The notes beneath the pieces are model-generated. The model saw only the letters and a program-made list of their open reading frames with translations, was not told where the DNA came from and made no database searches. Shown one piece after another: positions 1 through 6,689 of a stretch of DNA of 7,636 bases. Source of the stretch: Caldithrix sp. RBG_13_44_9 (GTDB lineage Bacteria; Calditrichota; Calditrichia; RBG-13-44-9); the NCBI GenBank assembly GCA_001771055.1, contig MESS01000040.1:719-8354 (forward strand), in the 5' to 3' direction. The translations under genes were made by a program, and so were the position numbers. The stretch's first letter is position 1, and each line of letters opens with the position of its first letter.

Positions 1-155
1 TTGATGGACTGCAACTGGAGCTCACCTGAGGTGTTTTTTGAAAAGAAGTTAAAACAGTGCCCACAGAGAAGATTTTATTTCTATATTTTAAGGTAAAAAT
101 TCTCAACCAATAATCCAGGTGGAAATGATTTAAGCTGATAATTGAGATCAATCCG
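1..155 (+). other. Upstream leader, possibly including the end of a preceding gene
   Basis: No complete gene is visible here. One frame reads DGLQLELT and stops with TGA at 27-29. Its CTG, GAG, CTC and ACC codons resemble those of the genes downstream, so it may be the last eight codons of an upstream + strand gene. A second frame is open from 1 to a TAA at 94-96 but is rich in Cys, Lys and Phe and looks non-coding. The rest is AT-rich and carries the leader of the flippase gene. I looked for -35/-10 pairs and for the Bacteroidota-type TTTG/TAnnTTTG arrangement and found none with good spacing. Confidence 0.3.
141..146 (+). promoter_or_regulatory. Weak ribosome binding site of the flippase gene
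   Basis: ATTGAG ends nine bases before the ATG at 156. Only its GAG core can pair with the anti-Shine-Dalgarno sequence, so initiation is probably modest. The same hexamer lies at the same distance from the ATG at 6690. Confidence 0.35.
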
Positions 156-1673
156 ATGGAAGAACAGGAAATTCAAAATTTAGCACAGGAAAACATTAAT
201 AACCACGAACCGGCCGGGATTGCCAGGTTATTCAGGCATTCGGCGGTCTACACTCTGAGCACGTCCGTGCAGCGTCTCCAGGGTCTGATCCTGACCCCCA
301 TTTATACCAATCTCCAATACCTGCCGGAAATGAGTGAGTATAGCAATTATGGACTGGTCTATACTTTCATCGCCTTCATGAATTTTGTTTACATGTACGG
401 GATGGATTCGGCTTTTCTGCGATATTATTTTCTCGGGAAAATGGATCGCAAAACTGTTTTTTCCACAACCTTTTTTATTCTCATCCTGTCAGGAATATTA
501 AGCAGCATTCTCATTTTTATATTTTCCCGTCCCATTTCACAGGTGGTACTTTTTAACGGGGAATTATATCGTTTGATTGAATTATCGGCAGTGATTTTGT
601 TTCTCGATTCTCTGGCCAATCTCCCGTTCTTACTCTTACGGGCAGAGGAAAGAGCCATTACCTTCACCGTGTTCCGGATGATCCGCTTTTTTCTGGAGAT
701 CATGCTGAATTTTCTGTTTGTGGTCACAATGAAATTAGGGGTTTATGGAATTTTGTATGCCAATATTATTGCTGCCGGTATCAGCCTGCTGCTGATGTTT
801 CCGTTTATCTGGAAATTTTTAACTCTCACTTTTAATCGAAGTCTATTGACTGAAATGCTCAAGTTTGGGCTGCCGTTTCTTCCCAACGGAATTGCCTATA
901 TGACTATCGAAATGATTGACCGGTTTTTAGTAACCAAATATTTAGGTAAAGATGTGTTGGCTTTTTATCATGCCAATTACAAATTTGCCAGCGTTCTGCT
1001 ATTAATAATAGTGGGATTTAGAAACGCCTGGCAGCCTTTCTTTTTAAAAGTTTCCAAACAAGCGGAAGCTCCGCAAATTTACTCCCGGGTTTTACGGTAT
1101 TATCTGCTGGTGGCAGGGATCATCATCATTTTTATTACCCTGTTCATTCGGGACTTGCTTACCTTTCGCTATTTTAATTCCTTTTACCTCCTGGGAATTG
1201 ATTACTGGCAAGGGATTGATTTTATTCCCTGGATTATTCTTTCCTATTTTTTCTTCGGGATCTATGTCATTTTCACACCCGCCTTTTATATTCATAAGAA
1301 AAGTCACTTTATGGTTCTGTTCACCGGCGCCGGAGCGATATTTAATATTCTCTGTAATATCTGGCTGATTCCGGAAATCGGAATCTGGGGAGCAGTGGTA
1401 GCAACGGTTTTAGCATATCTGATTATGGCGCTATCCATCGTGGTGGTGGCGCAAAAAATATATCCTGTTCCTGTTGATCCGGTGAAGAGTGCTGTACTTT
1501 TCCTTCTGATCGGTCTGATTTATACCTTATATTCTTCTTTGAATTTGAGTCTCAGCCTGCGACTGCTGGTTTTCATCGTTTACCTGGTAAGCAGTTGGTT
1601 GTTGATCTTACCGTCAGCTGAGAAATTAAAAATATACAGCAGAATTTTCCAATTTATTAAAGTCTCAAAATAG
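156..1673 (+). CDS. Polysaccharide flippase, Wzx-like, MOP superfamily
   Basis: Integral membrane protein of 505 residues that probably flips lipid-linked glycan units across the inner membrane for O-antigen, capsule or exopolysaccharide assembly. After an acidic cytoplasmic tail (about 1-25), I count about 14 hydrophobic segments, roughly at 30-50, 65-85, 104-124, 140-160, 172-192, 198-218, 235-255, 275-290, 313-332, 355-377, 385-405, 410-432, 443-462 and 467-486. The count is by eye. Family-like stretches are SAFLRYYF (85-92), the segment with RAEERAI (162-168), KFGLPFLPNG (236-245) with IDRFLVTKYLG (254-264), and GIWGAVVAT (409-417) near the C terminus. Length and helix number match a full-length transporter. 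The start is preceded by a weak ATTGAG. Only two bases separate its stop from the GH57 gene, so the two are almost certainly cotranscribed. Substrate cannot be read from the sequence; a teichuronic or lipopolysaccharide unit exporter is equally possible. Confidence 0.9.
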   Translation: MEEQEIQNLAQENINNHEPAGIARLFRHSAVYTLSTSVQRLQGLILTPIYTNLQYLPEMSEYSNYGLVYTFIAFMNFVYMYGMDSAFLRYYFLGKMDRKTVFSTTFFILILSGILSSILIFIFSRPISQVVLFNGELYRLIELSAVILFLDSLANLPFLLLRAEERAITFTVFRMIRFFLEIMLNFLFVVTMKLGVYGILYANIIAAGISLLLMFPFIWKFLTLTFNRSLLTEMLKFGLPFLPNGIAYMTIEMIDRFLVTKYLGKDVLAFYHANYKFASVLLLIIVGFRNAWQPFFLKVSKQAEAPQIYSRVLRYYLLVAGIIIIFITLFIRDLLTFRYFNSFYLLGIDYWQGIDFIPWIILSYFFFGIYVIFTPAFYIHKKSHFMVLFTGAGAIFNILCNIWLIPEIGIWGAVVATVLAYLIMALSIVVVAQKIYPVPVDPVKSAVLFLLIGLIYTLYSSLNLSLSLRLLVFIVYLVSSWLLILPSAEKLKIYSRIFQFIKVSK

Positions 1674-1675
1674 CC

Positions 1676-3850
1676 ATGAGCCAATCAAAACTGGGATTAG
1701 CCATACTCTGGCATCAGCACCAACCGTACTATAAGAGCAGTACCGGTATCTATCAGATGCCCTGGGTGCGTTTTCACAGCACGAAAGATTATCTTGATCT
1801 TTTGCTGGTGTTGAAAGAATTCCCGCAAATCAAACAGAATTTCAACCTGGTGCCGTCGTTGTTAGCCCAGATTCAGGATTATGCCGAAAATGGTACCACG
1901 GATCTGGTGTGGGATCTTACTGAGAAACCAGCCGATAAGCTCACACCTGAGGAGAAGAAAAAGATCCTGAATAATTTTTTCATCATCAATATCAACAACA
2001 TGGTGAAACCGTATCCTCGTTATTATGAGTTGTACCTGAAACTTAAAAACTTTATCAAAGATGAGTCAGTTGACCGGCATTATCAGGCTTTTTCGACTGA
2101 GGAGTACCGTGATCTGCAGGTATGGTACAATCTTTCCTGGGTGGGTATCGAGTCACGCCGGAAGGCAGAGATTACCAAATTGTTTAAAAAAGGGCGGATG
2201 TTTACCGAGGCAGACAAGAAATCCTTGCTGAAGGAAATCAGACAGATTGTCGGTAAAATTATTCCCGTTTTTAAGGAGATGTGGGATGATGATCAGATCG
2301 AATTAAGTACCTCGCCCTTTTATCATCCTATTTTACCATTGCTGTGCAACTCGGATGTCGGGCGGGAATCCGCCCCTGGAATTCCCCTGCCGCAGCAACC
2401 TTTTGTGCATCCGGAAGATGCCGAGACCCAGATCGATCGCGGGCTGGCTTATTTTGAAAAATTATTTGGCCGGAAACCGGTTGGGATGTGGCCTTCAGAG
2501 GGCAGTGTCAGCCTGGAAGCGCTGGAAATAATTGCCCGACAGGGATTGCAATGGGCGGCCACTGACGAGGGGATCCTGGCCAATACTTTGAGGGATAAGT
2601 TTTCTCAAACTCGCATTTATCAACCTTATCTTCTGAGCACGGCTAAAAATTCGATTCATCTTTTTTTCCGGGATCATTATCTCTCTGATGCCATCGGATT
2701 TGTGTACAGCAACTGGCCTTACGAACAGGCCGTGGCGGACCTGCTGGGAAGGCTGCATGCCATCCGGAAATTGCTCATCGATCAGCAGGGTGAGGATTCC
2801 CTTTCCCGATTCGTGGTCCCCATCATTCTGGATGGTGAAAATTGCTGGGAATATTATGAGGAAGATGGCAAACTATTTCTCAGGCATCTATATAAAACCC
2901 TGGCGGAAAATGAATTAATCGAAACCGTTACTTTCAACCAGGTACTGCGCCGGAATAAAAAGCCGGATAAGTTAACCACTATCTTTCCGGGATCCTGGAT
3001 TAATAGTAATTTCAATATCTGGATCGGTTCTGAAGAAGATAATCGGTCCTGGGATATTCTGTCCCAAACCCGGCAATTTCTATTAAATCAACAGAGTGAA
3101 GGGATCCATGCCGAGGAAGTGATCCAACAAGCCTGGGAGAAAATTTTTATAGCTGAAGGGTCCGATTGGAATTGGTGGTACGGAGAGGAACACTCCTCAG
3201 CCAATGATATGGAATTCGATTCCCTCTACCGTGAGCACCTGATGGAAATCTATCGTCTGCTGAATCACGAGATCCCTCCGATTTTATATCAGACTATTAA
3301 GAGAAGGCATTATGATCATTTTCAGAGCTATAAACCAAAAAATTTTATAACCCCGGTATTGGATGGAAGATCGTCCCATTTTTATGAATGGGTGGGAGCT
3401 GCGATATACGATATCGCTAAGACCCCGCAATCCTCTATGCACCAGGTTACCCGGATTCTGGATAAATTATATGTAGGATTTAATGCCAAAAGTTTATTTC
3501 TGCGGCTGGATTTCCTTACCAAGCCGGATCCTCTCATTGAATTTGTTCTGGCCATCAAACGTCCCAGACCGATAACAGTAGTTCTTTCGCCACTTCGCGG
3601 AGTAATCGAAAAGTTTGAACTGGAAGAAGAAATCCAAAAACGCAACAGTCTGGAGCCAACCTATAAAATTGATCGCCTGCTCGAATTGGGAATTTCCTTT
3701 AAGGATCTGAAGTTGAAATCGGGTGAGGTTCTCGGTTTCCAATTGTTGGCCAAGTTAAACGGTAAACCGTTAGAAGAATTTCCCAGGATGAATCTCATCG
3801 AATTAGATGTTCCCAGCCAGGAATTTGATTTGATTGAATGGTCAGTCTGA
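1676..3850 (+). CDS. Glycoside hydrolase family 57 (alpha-amylase/alpha-mannosidase-type, COG1449)
   Basis: A 724-residue retaining enzyme acting on alpha-glucans, either by hydrolysis or by glucanotransfer. The conserved GH57 regions appear in order: HQHQPYY (13-19), IELSTSPFYHPILPLL (208-223), GMWPSEGSVS (270-279) with the likely nucleophile Glu275, ILDGENCWEYY (384-394) with the likely acid/base Asp386, and EGSDWNWWYGEEHSS (494-508). The catalytic barrel is followed by a helical part and, from about 550, a C-terminal region that looks beta-rich and contains EWVGAA (571-576) and LYVGFNAKSLFLRLDF (598-613). There is no signal peptide, so the protein should be cytoplasmic. The ATG lies two bases after the flippase stop with no Shine-Dalgarno sequence, which implies translational coupling. 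Both catalytic residues are present, so it should be active. The exact specificity (amylase, 4-alpha-glucanotransferase, branching enzyme, other) is not determinable here; its position suggests a role in glycogen or an alpha-glucan tied to exported glycan. Confidence 0.93.
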   Translation: MSQSKLGLAILWHQHQPYYKSSTGIYQMPWVRFHSTKDYLDLLLVLKEFPQIKQNFNLVPSLLAQIQDYAENGTTDLVWDLTEKPADKLTPEEKKKILNNFFIININNMVKPYPRYYELYLKLKNFIKDESVDRHYQAFSTEEYRDLQVWYNLSWVGIESRRKAEITKLFKKGRMFTEADKKSLLKEIRQIVGKIIPVFKEMWDDDQIELSTSPFYHPILPLLCNSDVGRESAPGIPLPQQPFVHPEDAETQIDRGLAYFEKLFGRKPVGMWPSEGSVSLEALEIIARQGLQWAATDEGILANTLRDKFSQTRIYQPYLLSTAKNSIHLFFRDHYLSDAIGFVYSNWPYEQAVADLLGRLHAIRKLLIDQQGEDSLSRFVVPIILDGENCWEYYEEDGKLFLRHLYKTLAENELIETVTFNQVLRRNKKPDKLTTIFPGSWINSNFNIWIGSEEDNRSWDILSQTRQFLLNQQSEGIHAEEVIQQAWEKIFIAEGSDWNWWYGEEHSSANDMEFDSLYREHLMEIYRLLNHEIPPILYQTIKRRHYDHFQSYKPKNFITPVLDGRSSHFYEWVGAAIYDIAKTPQSSMHQVTRILDKLYVGFNAKSLFLRLDFLTKPDPLIEFVLAIKRPRPITVVLSPLRGVIEKFELEEEIQKRNSLEPTYKIDRLLELGISFKDLKLKSGEVLGFQLLAKLNGKPLEEFPRMNLIELDVPSQEFDLIEWSV

Positions 3851-3924
3851 ACTACTTGCCTGGTATGCTGGCCTTCAATAAAATTAAAGTGGATAGCAGG
3901 TAAATCAATCTCAGGTTAATCGAT

Positions 3925-4680
3925 ATGGCCATACAATTGCCTCCAAACCTTCATGTAGCTGAGCGATTCGACAGTCTCTATCAGTACTTTTCACAACGGT
4001 ATGAGCTGGAGCAATTGCCATTGCAGATAGAGCCATATCAATTCACCATCACAGCCATCAAAAATATCGATCAATTGCTGGATGAGCTCATCGAACAGGG
4101 TCCGGAGAGTATAGGAGTAAAGGATGAACGGTTGCCTTACTGGGCAGAGCTCTGGCCCTCCAGCATTGCCCTGTCGCAGTATATCATCGGTAATGCAGAA
4201 ATTACTGCCGGAGTCACTGCCATCGAATTAGGCTGTGGAGTGGGACTGGCAGGTATGGCTGCTGCCCGGAAGGGAGCAGAGGTATTGGTCAGCGATTATC
4301 AGCCGGATGCGTTGCGATTAACAGAACTAAACTGGTTGATGAATTTAGACAAATCCCCGGCCATGCAGCTGTTGGACTGGAGAAGTGCCACTCTTCCGCA
4401 AAAATTTAATTTGATCCTGGCATCCGATGTGGTCTATGAAAAAAGATTTTTCAATCCGCTCATCGGGATATTTACCAATGTATTATCCCCCGGCGGACAG
4501 ATTCTTTTAAGTGAACCTAACCGGAAAATTGCCCGGGAATTTTTCAACAGTCTGGGTGAAAATGGATTTGTTTTTCACTCGGTTGATTCAAGTGTCGCTT
4601 TCAAAGGGAAAAATTATCAGGTGGCTGTTTATCGCATCTGCCTGAAAGAATCGAACCATTTTTCCGGGGCCGCTAAATGA
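3925..4680 (+). CDS. Class I SAM-dependent methyltransferase, METTL/Methyltransf_16-like
   Basis: A 251-residue cytoplasmic protein with a Rossmann methyltransferase core. Motifs in order are PYWAELWPSS (71-80), resembling the W-x-x-x-W-P element before the core in METTL20/METTL21-type enzymes; motif I ELGCGVGLAG (101-110), the SAM-binding glycine loop; SDYQPDAL (123-130), with an acidic residue placed to bind the ribose; LDWR (150-153); SDVVYE (167-172), containing the DxxY motif typical of this group; and SEPNR (196-200). The first 70 residues form an extra N-terminal region. Known relatives methylate lysines of proteins such as ETF-beta or chaperones, or small molecules, so protein methylation is a reasonable guess but is inference. 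An AGG at 3913-3915 lies nine bases before the ATG, and an in-frame stop at 3901-3903 with no start between supports this start. The gene follows GH57 by 74 bases and precedes the lipoprotein gene by 19, so it is probably in the same operon, with no obvious functional link. Confidence 0.85.
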   Translation: MAIQLPPNLHVAERFDSLYQYFSQRYELEQLPLQIEPYQFTITAIKNIDQLLDELIEQGPESIGVKDERLPYWAELWPSSIALSQYIIGNAEITAGVTAIELGCGVGLAGMAAARKGAEVLVSDYQPDALRLTELNWLMNLDKSPAMQLLDWRSATLPQKFNLILASDVVYEKRFFNPLIGIFTNVLSPGGQILLSEPNRKIAREFFNSLGENGFVFHSVDSSVAFKGKNYQVAVYRICLKESNHFSGAAK

Positions 4681-4687
4681 AAGAAGT

Positions 4688-4691
4688 GGAG
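4688..4691 (+). promoter_or_regulatory. Ribosome binding site of the nucleotidase C-domain gene
   Basis: GGAG lies eight bases before the ATG at 4700, within the 19-base gap after the methyltransferase stop. It is one of the two best Shine-Dalgarno matches in the window and supports the chosen start, which also gives a clean lipoprotein signal. Confidence 0.6.
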
Positions 4692-4699
4692 TCAAGAAG

Positions 4700-5485
4700 A
4701 TGAAACGCATAACCAGCCTGAACATATTTTTATCCGCCATAATTGCGGTAATCCTGATTATCAATTGTGCTGGTACCAAGGCCGGAACTGAATCCCGGGA
4801 AATAACCAGAATAGAAAGTCGCGGTATTCCCATTGATTCTACAATTTCTCCGGCTCCAGAGTTGGAGGCATTGATTTATCCATACCGTTCGGATTTGGAT
4901 GATAAAATGTCAGTAGTCATTGGATATGCAGCGCTGGATCTGAAAAAAGGAAAGCCGGAAGCCCCGCTTAATAATTTTGTGGCAGATCTGATGCTCAAGC
5001 GTGCTGTCAAGGAATTCCAGCAACCGGTGGATGCCGCTATGACCAACAATGGTGGATTACGGATTGATATTCAAAAAGGCCCCATTACTCTTGGCAAAAT
5101 TTATGAGGTTATGCCTTTTGAAAATGAACTGGTGATCTTACCGATGACAGGTGCACAGCTCATCACTCTGGCTAAGGAGATCGGGGAGGCAGGCGGTGAG
5201 GCGGTGTCGGGAATGCAGTTAGAATTTTTGGATAAAAATCTGGCGCGGTTTACCGTCCAGGGTCAACCAACAGTGAGTGATAGTCTGTATTACCTGGTGA
5301 CCACAGACTATTTGTCGGACAGCGGCCGAAACCGGTTTAATATTTTGAGCCAGGTGCCGAAAACGCTGCTGGGCATTACCCTGCGCGATGCCATTATCGA
5401 TGAAATTAAAGAAATTCAGGCCGCCGGCCGCCAGGTTACAGCCCAGATCGATGGCCGAATCGTCTTTCGGAAAAGTGGAGAATAA
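4700..5485 (+). CDS. Lipoprotein, free-standing 5'-nucleotidase C-terminal (substrate-binding) domain
   Basis: A 261-residue exported protein equal to the C-terminal half of UshA-type 5'-nucleotidases, the half that grips the nucleotide while the metal-binding half cleaves the phosphate. Residues 1-22 form a lipoprotein signal (basic start, hydrophobic 8-21) ending in LIINC with Cys23 as the lipidation site; Asn just before the Cys is a loose lipobox. A Ser/Pro/Glu-rich linker (about 24-55) leads to the domain, with TNNGGLR (115-121), YEVMPFENELVILPMTG (135-151), AVSGMQLEF (168-176) and YLVTTDYLSDSG (198-209). The PFEN and N-G-G-x-R elements match the substrate-binding loops of the family. 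No metallophosphatase motif is present, so it should not be catalytic alone. The partner catalytic domain is probably the gene starting at 6690. Paired separate genes of this kind are, from memory, common in Bacteroidota. The gene ends with tandem TAA TAA. Confidence 0.9.
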   Translation: MKRITSLNIFLSAIIAVILIINCAGTKAGTESREITRIESRGIPIDSTISPAPELEALIYPYRSDLDDKMSVVIGYAALDLKKGKPEAPLNNFVADLMLKRAVKEFQQPVDAAMTNNGGLRIDIQKGPITLGKIYEVMPFENELVILPMTGAQLITLAKEIGEAGGEAVSGMQLEFLDKNLARFTVQGQPTVSDSLYYLVTTDYLSDSGRNRFNILSQVPKTLLGITLRDAIIDEIKEIQAAGRQVTAQIDGRIVFRKSGE

Positions 5486-5540
5486 TAAGTTCCATATCTA
5501 TGTAGTACACTAATATTATTGAGCGATATAAATCGAATCT

Positions 5541-5544
5541 GGAG
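5541..5544 (+). promoter_or_regulatory. Ribosome binding site of the FkbM-like gene
   Basis: GGAG lies five bases before the ATG at 5550 and favours that start over the second Met, two codons later. No credible promoter is seen between the TAA TAA at 5483-5488 and this site: TATAAA at 5527-5532 has no -35 partner and sits too close to the ribosome binding site. Confidence 0.55.
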
Positions 5545-5549
5545 ATTCA

Positions 5550-6485
5550 ATGAAAATGTTATTAAAAAAAATCTTGAAAAAGATAACATCACCGCTTCTT
5601 TCGAAAATTCATTCTCTTGAACAGGATATAGAACAAAATCGTATTCTTCTCGCACAGATTCTGATCAAAGAATTAGCTGAGAAAAAAGATCCTCTTCGAT
5701 TACTCGATGTAGGATTCAAGGTATTTTCCCAATGGGATGAGGATGGCATCATTCAGTATCTCATCTCAAGAGTCCCAATTGAGAATAAAATGTTTGTTGA
5801 ATTTGGTGTGGAGGATTATCATGAGTCAAACACCCGCTTTCTATTGATTCACAATAATTGGAGGGGATTATTAATTGATGGTAACCCTAGCTTTATTGAA
5901 AGAATAAAAAAAAGTGAACTCTATTGGCGATACGATCTTACGGCCATCAATGCATTCGTGACAAAGGATAATATAAATGAACTCATCAGTAGTAATGGTG
6001 GAAAGGGAGACATTGGATTACTGAGTATAGACATAGATGGAAATGACTATTGGATTTGGCAAGCTATAAACATAATCTCTCCTCGAATTGTAATTTGTGA
6101 GTACAATAGTATATTCGGATGTAAAGTTCCCATCACAGTTCCCTACGAAGAACAATTTAACAGGACAGACGCGCATTATTCGAATCTGTATTTTGGTGCC
6201 TCACTGAAAGCATTGTGTTTACTCGCGGTGCAGAAGGGGTATAGTTTTGTAGGTTCTAACAGTGCTGGCTCGAATGCTTTTTTTGTTAGAAAAGATATTT
6301 CTTCAAATCTATTAACTATGGATTGTCAAACTGGCTATGTTAAGAGTAAAGCAAGGGAATCACGAGATAAGAATGGTCACCTCACATATGTTAGTGGAGA
6401 CGATCGCATTAAGCTTATAGAACATCTAAAAGTTTTTGACGTAGAAAAACATGTTGAAAAAGCAATTAAAGAAATTTTTGAGTAA
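5550..6485 (+). CDS. FkbM-like, methyltransferase-fold protein, substrate unknown
   Basis: A 311-residue protein of a SAM-methyltransferase-like family often found near glycan biosynthesis genes. Residues 1-45 are a basic, Lys/Leu-rich helical stretch that could touch the membrane or form a coiled coil. Then come FSQWDEDGIIQYL (59-71), FVEFGVEDYHESNTRFLL (82-99), GLLIDGNP (106-113), LLSIDIDGNDYWIW (157-170), PRIVICEYNSIFG (178-190) and GYSFVGSNSAGSNAFFVR (230-247), which together mark the family. The SAM loop is glycine-poor (EFGVEDY rather than a G-x-G-x-G form), so activity is plausible but not assured. Base composition differs from its neighbours: sampled 60-base lines at 5881, 6001 and 6301 hold 19, 23 and 20 G+C, against 24 and 32 (5041, 5341) in the gene before and 31 (6901) in the gene after. 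It separates two genes expected to be adjacent, so recent acquisition is likely. Methylation of a sugar or lipid-linked glycan is the best guess only. Confidence 0.75.
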   Translation: MKMLLKKILKKITSPLLSKIHSLEQDIEQNRILLAQILIKELAEKKDPLRLLDVGFKVFSQWDEDGIIQYLISRVPIENKMFVEFGVEDYHESNTRFLLIHNNWRGLLIDGNPSFIERIKKSELYWRYDLTAINAFVTKDNINELISSNGGKGDIGLLSIDIDGNDYWIWQAINIISPRIVICEYNSIFGCKVPITVPYEEQFNRTDAHYSNLYFGASLKALCLLAVQKGYSFVGSNSAGSNAFFVRKDISSNLLTMDCQTGYVKSKARESRDKNGHLTYVSGDDRIKLIEHLKVFDVEKHVEKAIKEIFE

Positions 6486-6689
6486 TCGGAAGTCCCTAAA
6501 ATGGCAGTTAAGTCCAAACTGCGATATTCCTGTTATTGATTCATGTAAGAGTGATTTTTCTACATCGATTGCTGCAAAGAATGAATGCAATTCAAAAACA
6601 CCAAACGCGAGAGAGTGTGTTGTTCAGAAGAGAAATGAATATCCTCTTTGGAGTTAAAAACTGCTATGACAAAAATTGAGAACTAAATT
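6486..6689 (+). other. AT-rich intergenic spacer with no recognised content
   Basis: About 200 bases with composition like the preceding FkbM-like gene (the line at 6541 holds 19 G+C in 60) rather than the following one. A frame overlapping the end of that gene stays open from 6451 to 6657. Its product is Cys/Asn/Lys-rich, matches no family I know, and its ATG has no ribosome binding site, so I do not call it a gene. The opposite strand also has an open stretch without recognisable motifs. I see no terminator hairpin, promoter or long inverted repeat. It may be a decayed passenger segment that came with the FkbM-like gene. Confidence 0.5.
6675..6680 (+). promoter_or_regulatory. Weak ribosome binding site of the metallophosphatase gene
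   Basis: ATTGAG ends nine bases before the ATG at 6690, the same word and spacing as upstream of the flippase gene. A copy also lies at 5518-5523, shortly after the nucleotidase C-domain gene. Confidence 0.35.

Noticed and set aside
425..727. 100-codon open frame on the - strand
   Set aside because: Antisense to the membrane segments of the flippase; Arg/Lys-rich with no domain-like pattern.
2688..2918. 76-codon + strand frame inside the GH57 gene
   Set aside because: Shifted shadow of the GH57 frame, which carries the catalytic Asp386 motif here.
3851..3924. Possible terminator or promoter between the GH57 and methyltransferase genes
   Set aside because: No GC-rich stem with a T-run and no well-spaced -35/-10 pair; the 74-base gap is compatible with one transcript.
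5503..5518. Small palindromes TAGT-AC-ACTA and TAATATTA after the nucleotidase C-domain gene
   Set aside because: Too short and AT-rich for a terminator or recombination site; expected by chance in such sequence.
6555..6594. Possible hairpin ATTGC/GCAAT in the AT-rich spacer
   Set aside because: Only five base pairs with a long loop and no following T-run, so not a terminator or attC-like site.
6451..6657. 68-codon open frame overlapping the end of the FkbM-like gene
   Set aside because: No ribosome binding site, no recognisable motif, and an amino-acid make-up rich in Cys, Asn and Lys typical of chance translation of AT-rich DNA.
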